Below, piece by piece: positions 25,225 to 33,540 of a DNA stretch of 64,000 nt. The position numbers and the translations under genes were made by a program. Numbering within the stretch: the stretch's first letter is position 1; every line of letters begins with the position of its first letter. The notes beneath the pieces are model-generated. The model ran no database searches, was not told where the DNA came from, and saw only the letters and a list, made by a program, of their open reading frames with translations. The stretch is taken from assembly GCA_964460035.1 (NCBI GenBank), contig CAYWPG010000016.1, positions 8,465 through 72,464 on the forward strand, in the 5' to 3' direction. The stretch is from CAYWPG01 sp964460035 (GTDB taxonomy: Bacteria > Pseudomonadota > Gammaproteobacteria > Nitrococcales > AK92).

Positions 25225-25226
25225 GC

Positions 25227-26240
25227 ATGAGAACATTACCACCTCTAAATGGGATCAGAGCCTTCGAGGCCGCTGCGCGCCATCAAAGTTTCAGCCGCGC
25301 GGGAGAAGAGCTGTTTGTAACGGCCGCCGCTGTAAGCCAGCAAGTCAAGTCGCTGGAGCAATGGCTGGGAGTGCAGCTGTTTCAGAGACTGCCACGGGGT
25401 CTGGCGTTGACGGCGGCCGGGGCCGCCTACCTGCCCAAGCTCACAGACATTCTGGATCGACTTGCGCAGGCAACGGCCGAGGTCAAGGGGCAGAGCGATC
25501 AGGGGCATATTCTGACGGTCAGCGCCACACCGGGCTTCGCCGCAATGTGGCTGGGGCCACGTGTCTGGAGCTTTGCTACCCAGCATCCAGAGCTGGATGT
25601 GCGCATTGCTACGTCTGCTCGGCCGCCGGATTTCGAGCGCGGTAACCTCGATCTGGCTATTCGCTATGGCCGGGGCCATTATCCCGGTTTTACTACCGAG
25701 CTGCTGTTGCGCGACGGCATGACGCCGATGTGCTCGCCGCGCCTGCTCGAAGGCGACGTGCCGTTGAAGACGCCCCAGGATCTGCGCTACCACACGCTGT
25801 TGCATACCGATACGGCGGTGCTCGCCGGCTTTCAGTGCAGTTGGCAGGACTGGTTCGAAGCGGCCGGTATACGGGATATGGACAGCAACCGCGGGCTGCA
25901 TTTCAGCGAGTATCATCTGGTGGTGCAGGAGACCATCGCGGGCCGCGGTGTGGCATTGGGACATATCGCTCTTATGGGCGAGGAGCTCAAGGCCGGGCGC
26001 TTGGTGCGGCCGTTCGATGTGGTTCTCTACAGCGGGGGCGATTACTACGTGGTCTATCCGCCCGGGTCGGAAACGGTGCCCAAAGTGGCGGCATTCAGAA
26101 GCTGGTTGCAGGAGCAGGTAGCAGAGTATTACCTCACTCAGGACCCGCTGCTGGATAGCCGGGTGGTACTGCCCAAGCCGCGAAACAGGGCGCGCCACGT
26201 CGGCCGTAGCACTGCCTCGAGCATCTATCCGTTGCCGTAA
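25227..26240 (+). CDS. LysR-type regulator, GcvA-like
   Basis: A 337-residue LysR-type transcription factor. The winged helix (residues 1-60) reads RTLPPLNGIRAFEAAARHQSFSRA and then FVTAAAVSQQVKSLE, very close to GcvA of E. coli, and the effector domain has DLAIRYGRGHYPG and LLHTD in matching places. GcvA controls the glycine cleavage system; no gcv genes lie here, so the target is unproven. The C-terminus is about 30 residues longer than GcvA. A CTTAAG-type box cluster and a probable small RNA lie in the divergent upstream region. Confidence 0.9.
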   Translation: MRTLPPLNGIRAFEAAARHQSFSRAGEELFVTAAAVSQQVKSLEQWLGVQLFQRLPRGLALTAAGAAYLPKLTDILDRLAQATAEVKGQSDQGHILTVSATPGFAAMWLGPRVWSFATQHPELDVRIATSARPPDFERGNLDLAIRYGRGHYPGFTTELLLRDGMTPMCSPRLLEGDVPLKTPQDLRYHTLLHTDTAVLAGFQCSWQDWFEAAGIRDMDSNRGLHFSEYHLVVQETIAGRGVALGHIALMGEELKAGRLVRPFDVVLYSGGDYYVVYPPGSETVPKVAAFRSWLQEQVAEYYLTQDPLLDSRVVLPKPRNRARHVGRSTASSIYPLP

Positions 26241-26961
26241 GGCATTGCATCGGTAGTCTGTCGCGCAAGCGCGGGCTTGTGCGCGATGCGAGCGCACAAG
26301 CCGCAAGCCGATCTGCCGCCTGGGCAAGGCGGCAGCAAAGAATAAAGGCCCTTCCGCAGCCGGTGGGGGTTCTGGGGTGTGTGCTGCGGAAGGGAAGGGG
26401 CTAACCTGCCGATTCCATGGTGGGCGCGGTCCGTCCGAAAAACCGCCACCTCATCCATAGCCCCAGTCTATGCCACCCGTCCCTTCCGGAAAATAATGCT
26501 TTCGAACGAGAGCGCTAGTAGTGCAGCGGTAGTCGTCCCGATTGAAAGACGCCGCGGCGGACCCATCCAGACTAAAGAAGCGCTGGAATATTCGACGCTT
26601 CCCGCGTGGGACAAGGAAGTCCCGGCGCTGCGACGATGCTAAGCGTTGCAGCGCCGACTGGGGTTATGCCGGTCGCGGCGAGCTGGGCAAAACCAAGGAA
26701 GGCTTTGTTCAGGGCTTCATCGAGTCTGCTTCGTGTCGGGTTCCGCCGTATCTCACGGGGTTGATTTAGAGATGTGGCGGGGAGGTCTGGGTGTGTCTGG
26801 CAAGGCTTCGCTTCTGCTTGGAGCAGTAATGGAATGGCCCGTGTCATCCGCCTTGCCTGCTACGGCGGCGGGTTCGGACTTTGCTGGAACGAACCGGCGG
26901 CATAACCCGTGCAGGTTGCGCTCCCGTCGCGACAGACTCTCCATACGCATAGGGAGAGATC
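26241..26961. other. 720-base gap with several strong hairpins
   Basis: No open frame is convincing. Structures: 8-bp stem 26313-26320/26328-26335; an 11-bp perfect stem 26349-26359/26384-26394 with a 24-base G-rich loop, followed on the minus strand by CCTTTATTCTTT; and a 12-bp stem (one wobble) 26623-26634/26645-26656. A non-coding RNA, especially on the minus strand ending near 26340, is possible. Confidence 0.4.
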
Positions 26962-27375
26962 ATGAAAAGACCTGATGAGATCGAGTACTACCGCGGCTTC
27001 AATCCGGTGCTGCTGCTGTTCGCCCCCGAACGTTCGCACCCTGCCTATGTAGCGGCCCGCGAGCAGCTGAGGCAAGTGCAGGATGAGCTGAATGCTTGGG
27101 AGCTGCAGATTTTTACGGTGTTCAGCAGTGGGCAGGTGTTTCATGGCAGTGAAAGGCTGCCCAAAGCCGATGTCGCAGCGTTTCGTCGCGACTTCGGCGC
27201 GCACCGCGAACAGTTCACCGCAGTACTGTTGGACGTCAACGGTAATGAGCAGCTGCGCCAGCATCGCGAGTTCGATCTCAGGGAGATTTTCGATCAGCTG
27301 CGATTGCTCAGAGCGGTCGCTTCCATCCCTGTGCAACAGCCTAGGCAAGCGTCCGCGCGGCGCGCCCGGCGCTGA
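26962..27375 (+). CDS. DUF4174-like protein
   Basis: A 137-residue soluble protein. The pattern NPVLLLFAPERSHPAY near the start, a central beta strand, and AVLLDVNGNEQLRQHREFDLREIFDQL towards the end resembles DUF4174, a thioredoxin-like family without the active cysteines. Members are usually exported, but no signal peptide is visible here. GGGAGAG lies 4 bases before the ATG. Function unknown. The gene is alone; the hairpin that follows belongs to the convergent malate synthase gene. Confidence 0.7.
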   Translation: MKRPDEIEYYRGFNPVLLLFAPERSHPAYVAAREQLRQVQDELNAWELQIFTVFSSGQVFHGSERLPKADVAAFRRDFGAHREQFTAVLLDVNGNEQLRQHREFDLREIFDQLRLLRAVASIPVQQPRQASARRARR

Positions 27376-27408
27376 AGGCGTGGCGGCAACTGTGTAACGT
27401 GTAGAAAG

Positions 27409-27437
27409 CAAGAGCCCGGCCTCGGGCCGGGCTCTTG
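27409..27437 (-). terminator. terminator of malate synthase G
   Basis: A perfect 13-bp stem (27409-27421 with 27425-27437, loop TCG on plus) lies 21 bases beyond the glcB stop and is followed on the minus strand by CTTTCTAC. It also sits after the convergent DUF4174-like gene and may stop both. Confidence 0.75.
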
Positions 27438-27458
27438 GAGGGTGCGCCTACAGCTTGA

Positions 27459-29633
27459 TCAGGCCAAGCCCAGCTTGCGCTTGAGCTCTTGACGGCGAGC
27501 GTGCAGGACCGGCTCGGTGTAGCCATTCGGCTGCTCCCGGCCCTTGAATATCAGGTCGCACGCGGCTTGGAAGGCAACGCTGTCTTCGAAGTTCGGGGCC
27601 ATGGGCCGGTACAGCGGATCGCCCTGGTTCTGCCTATCGACCACGGCGGCCATGCGCTTGAGGGTCTCCATGACCTGGGCTTCGTTGGTGATGCCGTGGT
27701 ACAGCCAGTTAGCGATGTGCTGGCTGGAAATGCGCAGCGTTGCCCGGTCTTCCATCAGGCCGACGTCGTGGATGTCGGGCACCTTGGAACAGCCAACGCC
27801 TTGATCGATCCAGCGCACCACATAGCCGAGGATGCCTTGGGCGTTGTTATCCAGCTCTTCCTGGATTTCCTCGGGAGACGGCCGCTGGTCGCCCAGCAAA
27901 GGCAGGGTGAGGATATCGTCCAGGCTCGCGCGCTCGCGCTTGGCGATCTCTTCCTGACGCTCGAACACATTGACCTGATGGTAGTGCAGAGCGTGCAGCG
28001 TAGCGGCCGTGGGCGACGGCACCCAAGCGCAGTTGGCACCGGCCATGGGGTGCGCATGCTTGGTTTCCATCATCTGCTTCATCTCATCCGGCTTGGCCCA
28101 CATGCCCTTGCCGATCTGGGCACGGCCCTTGAAGCCGGCACGCAGCCCGATGTCCACGTTCCAGTTCTCGTAGGCCTGGATCCAGGGCTGGCTCTTCATA
28201 TCCTCCTTGCGGACCATGGGCCCTGCTTCCATGGAGGTGTGAATCTCGTCGCCGGTGCGGTCCAGGAAGCCGGTGTTGATGAAGATGACGCGCTCGCGGG
28301 CCACGCGGATGCATTCCTTGAGGTTGACCGTGGTGCGGCGCTCTTCGTCCATGATGCCGATCTTGAGCGTGTTGCGCGCAAGGCCCAGCGCATCTTCGAC
28401 GCGCGAGAACAGCTCGCAGGCGAAAGCGACTTCCTCCGGACCGTGCATCTTGGGCTTGACGATGTAGATGCTGCCCGTCTTGCTGTTGCGCAGCTCGCCT
28501 TCGCCCTTCTTCAGGTCGTGCATGGCGATCAGCACCGTGACCATGGCGTCGAGTATGCCCTCGGGGATCTCTTCGCCGTTGACCAGCACAGCCGGGTTGG
28601 TCATCAGGTGGCCGACGTTGCGTACCAGCATCAGACTACGGCCAGGCAGGGTGAAGGTGCCGCCGTTTGGCGCGTTGAACTCGCGGTCGCCGTTCAAAGC
28701 GCGCCGCATCATGCGGCCGTCCTTCTCGAAGCTGGCTTCCAGGTTGCCCTTCATCAGCCCGAGCCAGTTGCGGTAGACCAGCGTCTTGTCTTCGGCATCG
28801 ACGGCAGCGACGGAGTCTTCGCAGTCCTGGATGGTGGTGACGGCCGCTTCGAGCACCACGTCCTTCACACCGGCCGGGTGCTCCTGACCGATCGGGGAGT
28901 TCCTGTCGATCTGAATTTCGAAGTGCAGACCGTTGTTGCGCAGTAGCACGCCGCTGGGCGTTTCCGGAGAACCGGTGTAACCGACGAACTTGGCTGGGTC
29001 TTTCAAGCCCGTCTCGGTATCGCCCAGGCTGACGACCAGCTTGCCGTCGCGAACGGCATAGCCCGTGGCCTCGCTGTGGGAGCCACTGGCCAGCGGCGCC
29101 GCTTGATCGAGAAAACGTGCAGCCTCGGCAACCACCAGGGCGCCGCGCTCGGGGTTGTAGCCGGGGCCTTTGGGAGCCTTCGACTCGGGGATCACGTCCG
29201 TGCCATAGAGCGCATCGTACAGGCTACCCCAGCGCGCGTTGGCGGCGTTGAGGGCAAAGCGTGCGTTCATGACCGGCACGACCAGCTGCGGTCCGGCGAT
29301 GGTGGCGATTTCCGGATCCACGTTCTCGGTGGTGATCTGGAAGTCCTCGCCCTCTGGGAGCAGATAACCGATATCGATAAGGAACTGTTTGTAGGCAGCG
29401 GCGTCGTGGGGCTGGCCCTTGCGCTCCCGGTGCCAAGCGTCGATCTTGGCCTGCAGTTCCTCGCGCTTTTTCAACAGCGCCTTGTTCTTGGGGGCTAGGT
29501 CTTTGACGATTTGCTCCAGCGAAGCCCAGAACGCTTCGGGCGATACGCCGGTGCCGGGCGCCGCTTCGTTGGCGATCAAGTCATACAGGTTCTTCGCAAC
29601 CGCAAGGTCACCCACCTGAACACGTTCTGTCAT
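27459..29633 (-). CDS. glcB: malate synthase G
   Basis: Joins glyoxylate and acetyl-CoA to malate, used for growth on acetate, fatty acids or glycolate. The 724-residue protein equals E. coli GlcB in length (723) and carries family blocks such as TTIQDCEDSVAAVDAEDK, GRSLMLVRNVGHLMTNPA, IVKPKMHGPEEVAF, IGIMDEERRTTVNLKECI, INTGFLDRTGDEIHTSMEAG and AGANCAWVPSPTAATLHALHYH. The start at 29633 (MTERVQVGDL) follows GAGAGGCAGGC. No glycolate oxidase or isocitrate lyase gene lies nearby; the gene is a single unit with its own terminator. Confidence 0.97.
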   Translation of the reverse strand: MTERVQVGDLAVAKNLYDLIANEAAPGTGVSPEAFWASLEQIVKDLAPKNKALLKKREELQAKIDAWHRERKGQPHDAAAYKQFLIDIGYLLPEGEDFQITTENVDPEIATIAGPQLVVPVMNARFALNAANARWGSLYDALYGTDVIPESKAPKGPGYNPERGALVVAEAARFLDQAAPLASGSHSEATGYAVRDGKLVVSLGDTETGLKDPAKFVGYTGSPETPSGVLLRNNGLHFEIQIDRNSPIGQEHPAGVKDVVLEAAVTTIQDCEDSVAAVDAEDKTLVYRNWLGLMKGNLEASFEKDGRMMRRALNGDREFNAPNGGTFTLPGRSLMLVRNVGHLMTNPAVLVNGEEIPEGILDAMVTVLIAMHDLKKGEGELRNSKTGSIYIVKPKMHGPEEVAFACELFSRVEDALGLARNTLKIGIMDEERRTTVNLKECIRVARERVIFINTGFLDRTGDEIHTSMEAGPMVRKEDMKSQPWIQAYENWNVDIGLRAGFKGRAQIGKGMWAKPDEMKQMMETKHAHPMAGANCAWVPSPTAATLHALHYHQVNVFERQEEIAKRERASLDDILTLPLLGDQRPSPEEIQEELDNNAQGILGYVVRWIDQGVGCSKVPDIHDVGLMEDRATLRISSQHIANWLYHGITNEAQVMETLKRMAAVVDRQNQGDPLYRPMAPNFEDSVAFQAACDLIFKGREQPNGYTEPVLHARRQELKRKLGLA

Positions 29634-29855
29634 GCTGCCTGCCTCTCTCACTGATAGTGTGCTAGTCCTTAGCGGACGGAGAAATGCCGCCTGTCGCCTG
29701 GGCGGCGAAAAGCAGCCATGTTAACCGAATCCGCGCGTTCGATCATACACTTCGGATTGGGGCTCTGAGCGCGATCGAAAGAGCGGAGTCGGGTATCGTT
29801 TTGTAGACGCGCACACGGTAAGCTGCGCGGCCATTGTCTTTACTGGGAGAGCGGA
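29634..29855. other. divergent promoter region of glcB and the 77-residue gene
   Basis: About 220 bases between divergent genes. It should hold both promoters, but no clear -35/-10 pair or operator was identified by eye. Confidence 0.4.
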
Positions 29856-30089
29856 ATGGATGCGCAGTGGGCGGCGGTCGCGCTGCAGGATGTTATTACC
29901 GAGCTTACGGAGCTGATCGACGAGGTTGAGGGCGATCCGGAGCATTATCTGGAGGTGCTTGCCGAGCGGATGCCGGCGGTGTACGCCAAGCTCAATTTTG
30001 CGTGGAATACGCGCAGAACCGGGCCGGGGGCAATCGACACCACCGACCACGACGCGCTGGTCGGCTGGCCGCAGGATTTGGAATTGTAA
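29856..30089 (+). CDS. conserved small acidic protein, unknown function
   Basis: A 77-residue acidic protein. GGGAGAG lies 5 bases before the ATG, and the sequence has ordered helices (AALQDVITELTELIDEVEGD type) and a distinctive end, KLNFAWNTRRTGPG then DHDALVGWPQDLEL, which looks like a conserved small protein. No domain is recognised. It lies 129 bases before rlmJ in the same direction. Confidence 0.7.
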   Translation: MDAQWAAVALQDVITELTELIDEVEGDPEHYLEVLAERMPAVYAKLNFAWNTRRTGPGAIDTTDHDALVGWPQDLEL

Positions 30090-30218
30090 AAGGGCTCCGG
30101 AGCCTGTTCGTATTTGTTTAATGCTTGCAGCGGTACGAACCGCCGCCCACACGCCTGTTGGCTGGTGCGTCCGGCGGACGTATACGCTGCGCTTTTCAAC
30201 GGACCTTTGGCGGCGTCG

Positions 30219-31055
30219 ATGAATTACCGTCACGTATACCACGCCGGCAACTTCGCCGATGTGATCAAGCACGTTATCCTGGTCGCGCTGCTCGAACGGC
30301 TCGGTCAAAAGGACAAGGGCTTCTGCTACATGGACACGCATGCCGGTGTGGGCGTGTATGACTTGTTCTCGGAGTCGGCGCAGAAAACCGCCGAGTATCT
30401 GAGTGGAGTGGGCCGCTTGCTGGAGGCCGCTGATCTTGGCGGGCCGGTTGCGCGTTATCTGGAGTTGGTGCGGAGCCTGAACGAGGGCAGCGAACTGCGG
30501 CAGTATCCGGGCTCGCCAGAACTGGCGCGGCTGCTGTTGCGGCCCCAGGACCGTGCCGCGCTGTTCGAGTTGCATCCGGCAGATGCGGCAGCACTGAAGC
30601 AACGCTATAGGCGCTCGCACCAGATCGCGGTGCACGCGGCCGACGGTTATCGCGCCGTACGGTCGCTGCTGCCGCCGCCGCTGGGACGCGGCCTGATGCT
30701 CGTGGATCCTCCATTCGAGCGGGACGGCGAGTTCGAGCGTATGCTGGATCTGCTGCTAGCGGCTCATAAGGTGTGGCGCGGCGGCGTTCTCGCTTTTTGG
30801 TATCCGCTCAAGGACGATGCGGCCACGCAGGGCTTTCACCGCCGGTTGATCGGCAGCGGAGTGCGCAAGATCCTGCGGGTGGAAGTCGAGGTGCGGCCGC
30901 GCACGGCACCGCCGGTGCTGTATGGAAGCGGCATGGCGATCGTCAATCCGCCGTGGGATCTCGCGGCGCAGCTGCATCAAGTACTGCCGCCGCTTGCCGC
31001 GGTGCTTGCCAACGGAGCAGGGCGGGCACGGGTCGATTATCTGGTACCGGAGTAG
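30219..31055 (+). CDS. rlmJ: 23S rRNA (adenine-2030-N6)-methyltransferase RlmJ
   Basis: Methylates A2030 of 23S rRNA. The 278-residue protein aligns along its length with E. coli RlmJ (280): MNYRHVYHAGNFADVIKH, YMDTHAGVGVYDL, TAEYLSGVGRL, LRQYPGSPELARLLLR, ELHP, the catalytic GLMLVDPPFE (DPPF in place of DPPY), AFWYPLKDD, GMAIVNPPWDL and VPE at the end. The frame is open from 30114, but the family start is the ATG at 30219; its ribosome site is weak. Confidence 0.96.
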   Translation: MNYRHVYHAGNFADVIKHVILVALLERLGQKDKGFCYMDTHAGVGVYDLFSESAQKTAEYLSGVGRLLEAADLGGPVARYLELVRSLNEGSELRQYPGSPELARLLLRPQDRAALFELHPADAAALKQRYRRSHQIAVHAADGYRAVRSLLPPPLGRGLMLVDPPFERDGEFERMLDLLLAAHKVWRGGVLAFWYPLKDDAATQGFHRRLIGSGVRKILRVEVEVRPRTAPPVLYGSGMAIVNPPWDLAAQLHQVLPPLAAVLANGAGRARVDYLVPE

Positions 31056-31083
31056 GCCCACGTAATTGGGAGAGGACAGCGTA

Positions 31084-31530
31084 ATGGGAGCTCATCGCAC
31101 TTCTCGAAGCTCGCGCGAGGACTTGCGCGAGCTGCACGAGGCGATCGGCCACGAACGGGTCGCCGCTATCGTGGACGATTTCTATGAGCGCGTGCAGCGT
31201 CACCCAACGCTGGCTCAGCCATTCGCGCGAGTTAAAGACTGGCCCGAGCACAAAGCACGGGTGACGCATTTCTGGTGGCTTACCCTGGGCGGCAAGAGAT
31301 ATCGGGAAGACCGCCATCGGATCGGGCCGGTGCATATGGAAGTGGGGGTAAGCGAAGCGCAGATGCTGGCGTGGCTGAGGCTGTTCCGGGAAACGCTGGC
31401 AAGCCATTTGGAGCCTGAGCTGGCGGTGGCCTGGTATCGGCGCGCCCAGACGATGGGACGGTCGCTGCTCATGCTGGCGAGCTTCGATCGCAGCGCGCGC
31501 GACTCCGAACTTGGCCGGCCGGCATCCTGA
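31084..31530 (+). CDS. truncated haemoglobin, group III-like
   Basis: A 148-residue globin of the short 2-on-2 type. After an N-terminal extension of about 12 residues come VAAIVDDFYERVQRHPTLAQPF (B-helix Tyr), a central HFWWLTLGG, and HRIGPVHMEVGVSEAQMLAWLRLF with the likely proximal histidine. Group III members bind oxygen and nitric oxide and are linked with redox or nitrosative stress. The ATG at 31084 has GGGAGAGGA 8 bases upstream; a TTG at 31066 is less likely. It starts 28 bases after rlmJ. Confidence 0.85.
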   Translation: MGAHRTSRSSREDLRELHEAIGHERVAAIVDDFYERVQRHPTLAQPFARVKDWPEHKARVTHFWWLTLGGKRYREDRHRIGPVHMEVGVSEAQMLAWLRLFRETLASHLEPELAVAWYRRAQTMGRSLLMLASFDRSARDSELGRPAS

Positions 31531-31628
31531 AACGGCGCGTTTGGGCGGCGGGCGCCGGAAGGGCGCGAAGGGCCGCCCGGCGCATCCGTCACGCTGCGAC
31601 ACTGCCGTGCGGCGATAATGAACAGTCC

Positions 31629-32579
31629 CTAGGACGGGAAGAAGTCGATGGGATAGTTGATGCTGATCGTCTCCACGTCCTTGGCGCCGAAGTGGAGCTG
31701 ACGTATCCGCGCCAATAGCCGTCGCTCCAGCTCCTCGTTCTTGAGTTCGCTGGAAACCACCTGCGCGGCAGTGACCTCGCCGGAAGGCGCAATGGTCAGG
31801 CGTACGACGACTTGGCCTCGCAGCGTAGGATCCTGCCGCAGCGCGCGGTTATAGAGTGCGTAGATGGAGCTCTTGTCGCGATCGAAAACGAGCTGTATCT
31901 CCTCGTCGGTGCGTGTGCTGCGGTGATCGCGCCGGCTGCCGCTGCCGCCTTCGCCTCCGCCTCCGCCGCCGACTGGGCTGACCACACGCTCGGTACCGCG
32001 CCCGGCCAACGTTATGCCTCCGGTATCGCGGCTGATCTCGGAGCTGTCTATGCCGCCGCTGCCGGTCTGCGCGTCGGCCGCGGTCAGGCGTTCTTCTCGA
32101 TTCCGGGAGGCTGCGCCGTCGCCGCTTTGCTCGCGTTCCTGCAGAACAGACGAAGGCCGGTGGGTGCGCAGATCGTTCAGGCGATCGCGCAGAGCCAGTA
32201 CCCCGGAGCGTTCGGCACGCTCGCGTGCGCTGGGCGCGGGGGCTGCGGTCGTTGCCTCGCGCGGCGCTTGGGCAGCCGCGGGTGCGCGCTGTTGTGGCTC
32301 GGCGTGCTGTTCCGACTCTCCCGCCGGCACAGCCGGCTCCGGTTCCGTAACGTGCACTTCGGACCGGGGTGCAGGGGGCTCTAGCAACAGGCTCGCGACC
32401 GGGCGCGGCCTATCTTCGATCTCCTCCGCTTCCCGCTGCAGAGTCGGCAGCCAAGGGATGAGCAGACTCAGCAGCAGGAACACGATCAGTACCAGGCGCA
32501 GTATGCGCTGAAAGCGCTTATCGTCCTCCGGCAACGGTGTCCAAGGCAGGACGGAGTCGATAGTCATGACCGCGCTCAC
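31629..32579 (-). CDS. AgmX/PglI-type TonB-like protein
   Basis: Last gene of the Agl/Glt-like locus. The 316-residue protein has one N-terminal membrane helix (about 25-43), a long Pro/Ala/Glu-rich periplasmic linker, a glycine run (about 206-217) and a C-terminal TonB-like domain of the AgmX/PglI type (ALRQDPTLRGQVVVRLTIAP, then VVSSELKNEELERRLLARIRQL). In Myxococcus such proteins (GltG/GltJ) link the proton-driven motor to the envelope. The start is GTG 32579, overlapping the ExbD stop by 4 bases; ATG 32567 is an alternative. Partners are the TolQ/ExbD genes just upstream. Confidence 0.85.
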   Translation of the reverse strand: MSAVMTIDSVLPWTPLPEDDKRFQRILRLVLIVFLLLSLLIPWLPTLQREAEEIEDRPRPVASLLLEPPAPRSEVHVTEPEPAVPAGESEQHAEPQQRAPAAAQAPREATTAAPAPSARERAERSGVLALRDRLNDLRTHRPSSVLQEREQSGDGAASRNREERLTAADAQTGSGGIDSSEISRDTGGITLAGRGTERVVSPVGGGGGGEGGSGSRRDHRSTRTDEEIQLVFDRDKSSIYALYNRALRQDPTLRGQVVVRLTIAPSGEVTAAQVVSSELKNEELERRLLARIRQLHFGAKDVETISINYPIDFFPS

Positions 32580-33061
32580 TCACCACCCCCCGTGCTGCGC
32601 TGCAGTACGGCCAGAGAGACTTCGCTGAAGCCCGCGTCGGCACAGGTGGCCATGAGCTTGCGTAGCAGATCGTAGGAGATGTGCCGGTCTCCCATGATGG
32701 TGACCTGGTCGCCTGTTCGGCTGTTTCTGCGGGCGTTGCCCAGGGCTTGGCGTAGCGACCCCAGCACCAGCTCTTCCGTAGCCATGGCCGCGGCTACGCT
32801 CTCCACGAGCTGGCCATCCACCAGAATGTCCTCGCGCGCCACCTTCACCACCACCGCTTCGCGCGGCCGGGTATCGATGATGGACTCGGGCAAGTCCACG
32901 TCCTGGCTGAACGGAATTTCCTGCACCTCTACCGAGTTGACCAGCAGGAAGAAGACCAGGATCGTGAAGATATCCATCAGCGCAACCAGATTGAACCCAG
33001 GGCTGCGCTTGGCGCGGTCATGGTGCCTGTCCATACGCTGGGCGCGACGCGACATCATCAT
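32576..33061 (-). CDS. ExbD/TolR family protein (with the proton-carrying Asp)
   Basis: A 161-residue single-helix protein of the ExbD/TolR family. The helix reads FNLVALMDIFTILVFFLL, with Asp30 in the position that carries protons in ExbD, TolR and MotB-type motors. The rest is periplasmic, ending with the usual DRHISYDLLRKLMATCADAGF. The ATG at 33061 overlaps the stop of the second ExbD gene (ATGA). It should form the motor with the TolQ-like protein and its sister ExbD. Confidence 0.92.
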   Translation of the reverse strand: MMMSRRAQRMDRHHDRAKRSPGFNLVALMDIFTILVFFLLVNSVEVQEIPFSQDVDLPESIIDTRPREAVVVKVAREDILVDGQLVESVAAAMATEELVLGSLRQALGNARRNSRTGDQVTIMGDRHISYDLLRKLMATCADAGFSEVSLAVLQRSTGGGE

Positions 33062-33540
33062 GCGCTCGGTTCCTCCTGTGGAGGCGCATCCCCGATGGAG
33101 ACGCGCGGAAACAGCTCCACGTGGCCGTCTCCGCGCACGATGTCCATCACCGAAATCAAACTCTGATACTCGATCTGGCGCTCCAGCAGGATGGTGGCCC
33201 TATCGAGCTCGGGCGCTTCCGCCTTGACGCTGTGCAGCCACTCGCGCAGCCGCTCGAGGTCGTAGCCGGTTTCGCCGTTCTCTATGACTCCCAGCTGCCC
33301 GCGGACACGATCGTTGAGCACGATACGATCGCCGCGCAGCACGACTTCTAGCTGCAGCGCGGGCGCGTCTTCCTGCTGTTCGGCCCGCCCGGGCAGGCTC
33401 AGATCGTGTATGGTCACCCGCGAGAAGACGGCCAGAATCAACAGGAAGGGCACCAGTACCACCATCAGGTTCATGAAGGCGGTGATACTGAGTTCGGCTA
33501 CCTGCTGGTACCGTACCCGCCGCCGCCGATGCCGATTCAC
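33058..33540 (-). CDS. ExbD/TolR family protein lacking the membrane Asp
   Basis: A 160-residue ExbD-like protein with a very basic start (MNRHRRRRVRYQQ), one helix (LSITAFMNLMVVLVPFLLILAVF) and a periplasmic domain ending QSLISVMDIVRGDGHVELFP. At the position of the proton-carrying Asp it has Asn24. Paired with the Asp-bearing copy next door, it suggests a motor with a mixed ExbD dimer, as with AglQ/AglS-type pairs. It overlaps both neighbours by 4 bases. Assignment to the family is firm; the meaning of the Asn is inference. Confidence 0.9.
   Translation of the reverse strand: MNRHRRRRVRYQQVAELSITAFMNLMVVLVPFLLILAVFSRVTIHDLSLPGRAEQQEDAPALQLEVVLRGDRIVLNDRVRGQLGVIENGETGYDLERLREWLHSVKAEAPELDRATILLERQIEYQSLISVMDIVRGDGHVELFPRVSIGDAPPQEEPSA

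Noticed and set aside
24790..25242. 150-residue minus-strand frame over the candidate small RNA
   Set aside because: It runs through the terminator into antisense of the patatin gene and has no recognisable protein pattern; the structured RNA explains the region better.
27489..28946. 485-residue plus-strand open frame opposite malate synthase
   Set aside because: It is the antisense of glcB; long antisense frames are common in high-GC genes and this one has the usual repetitive composition.
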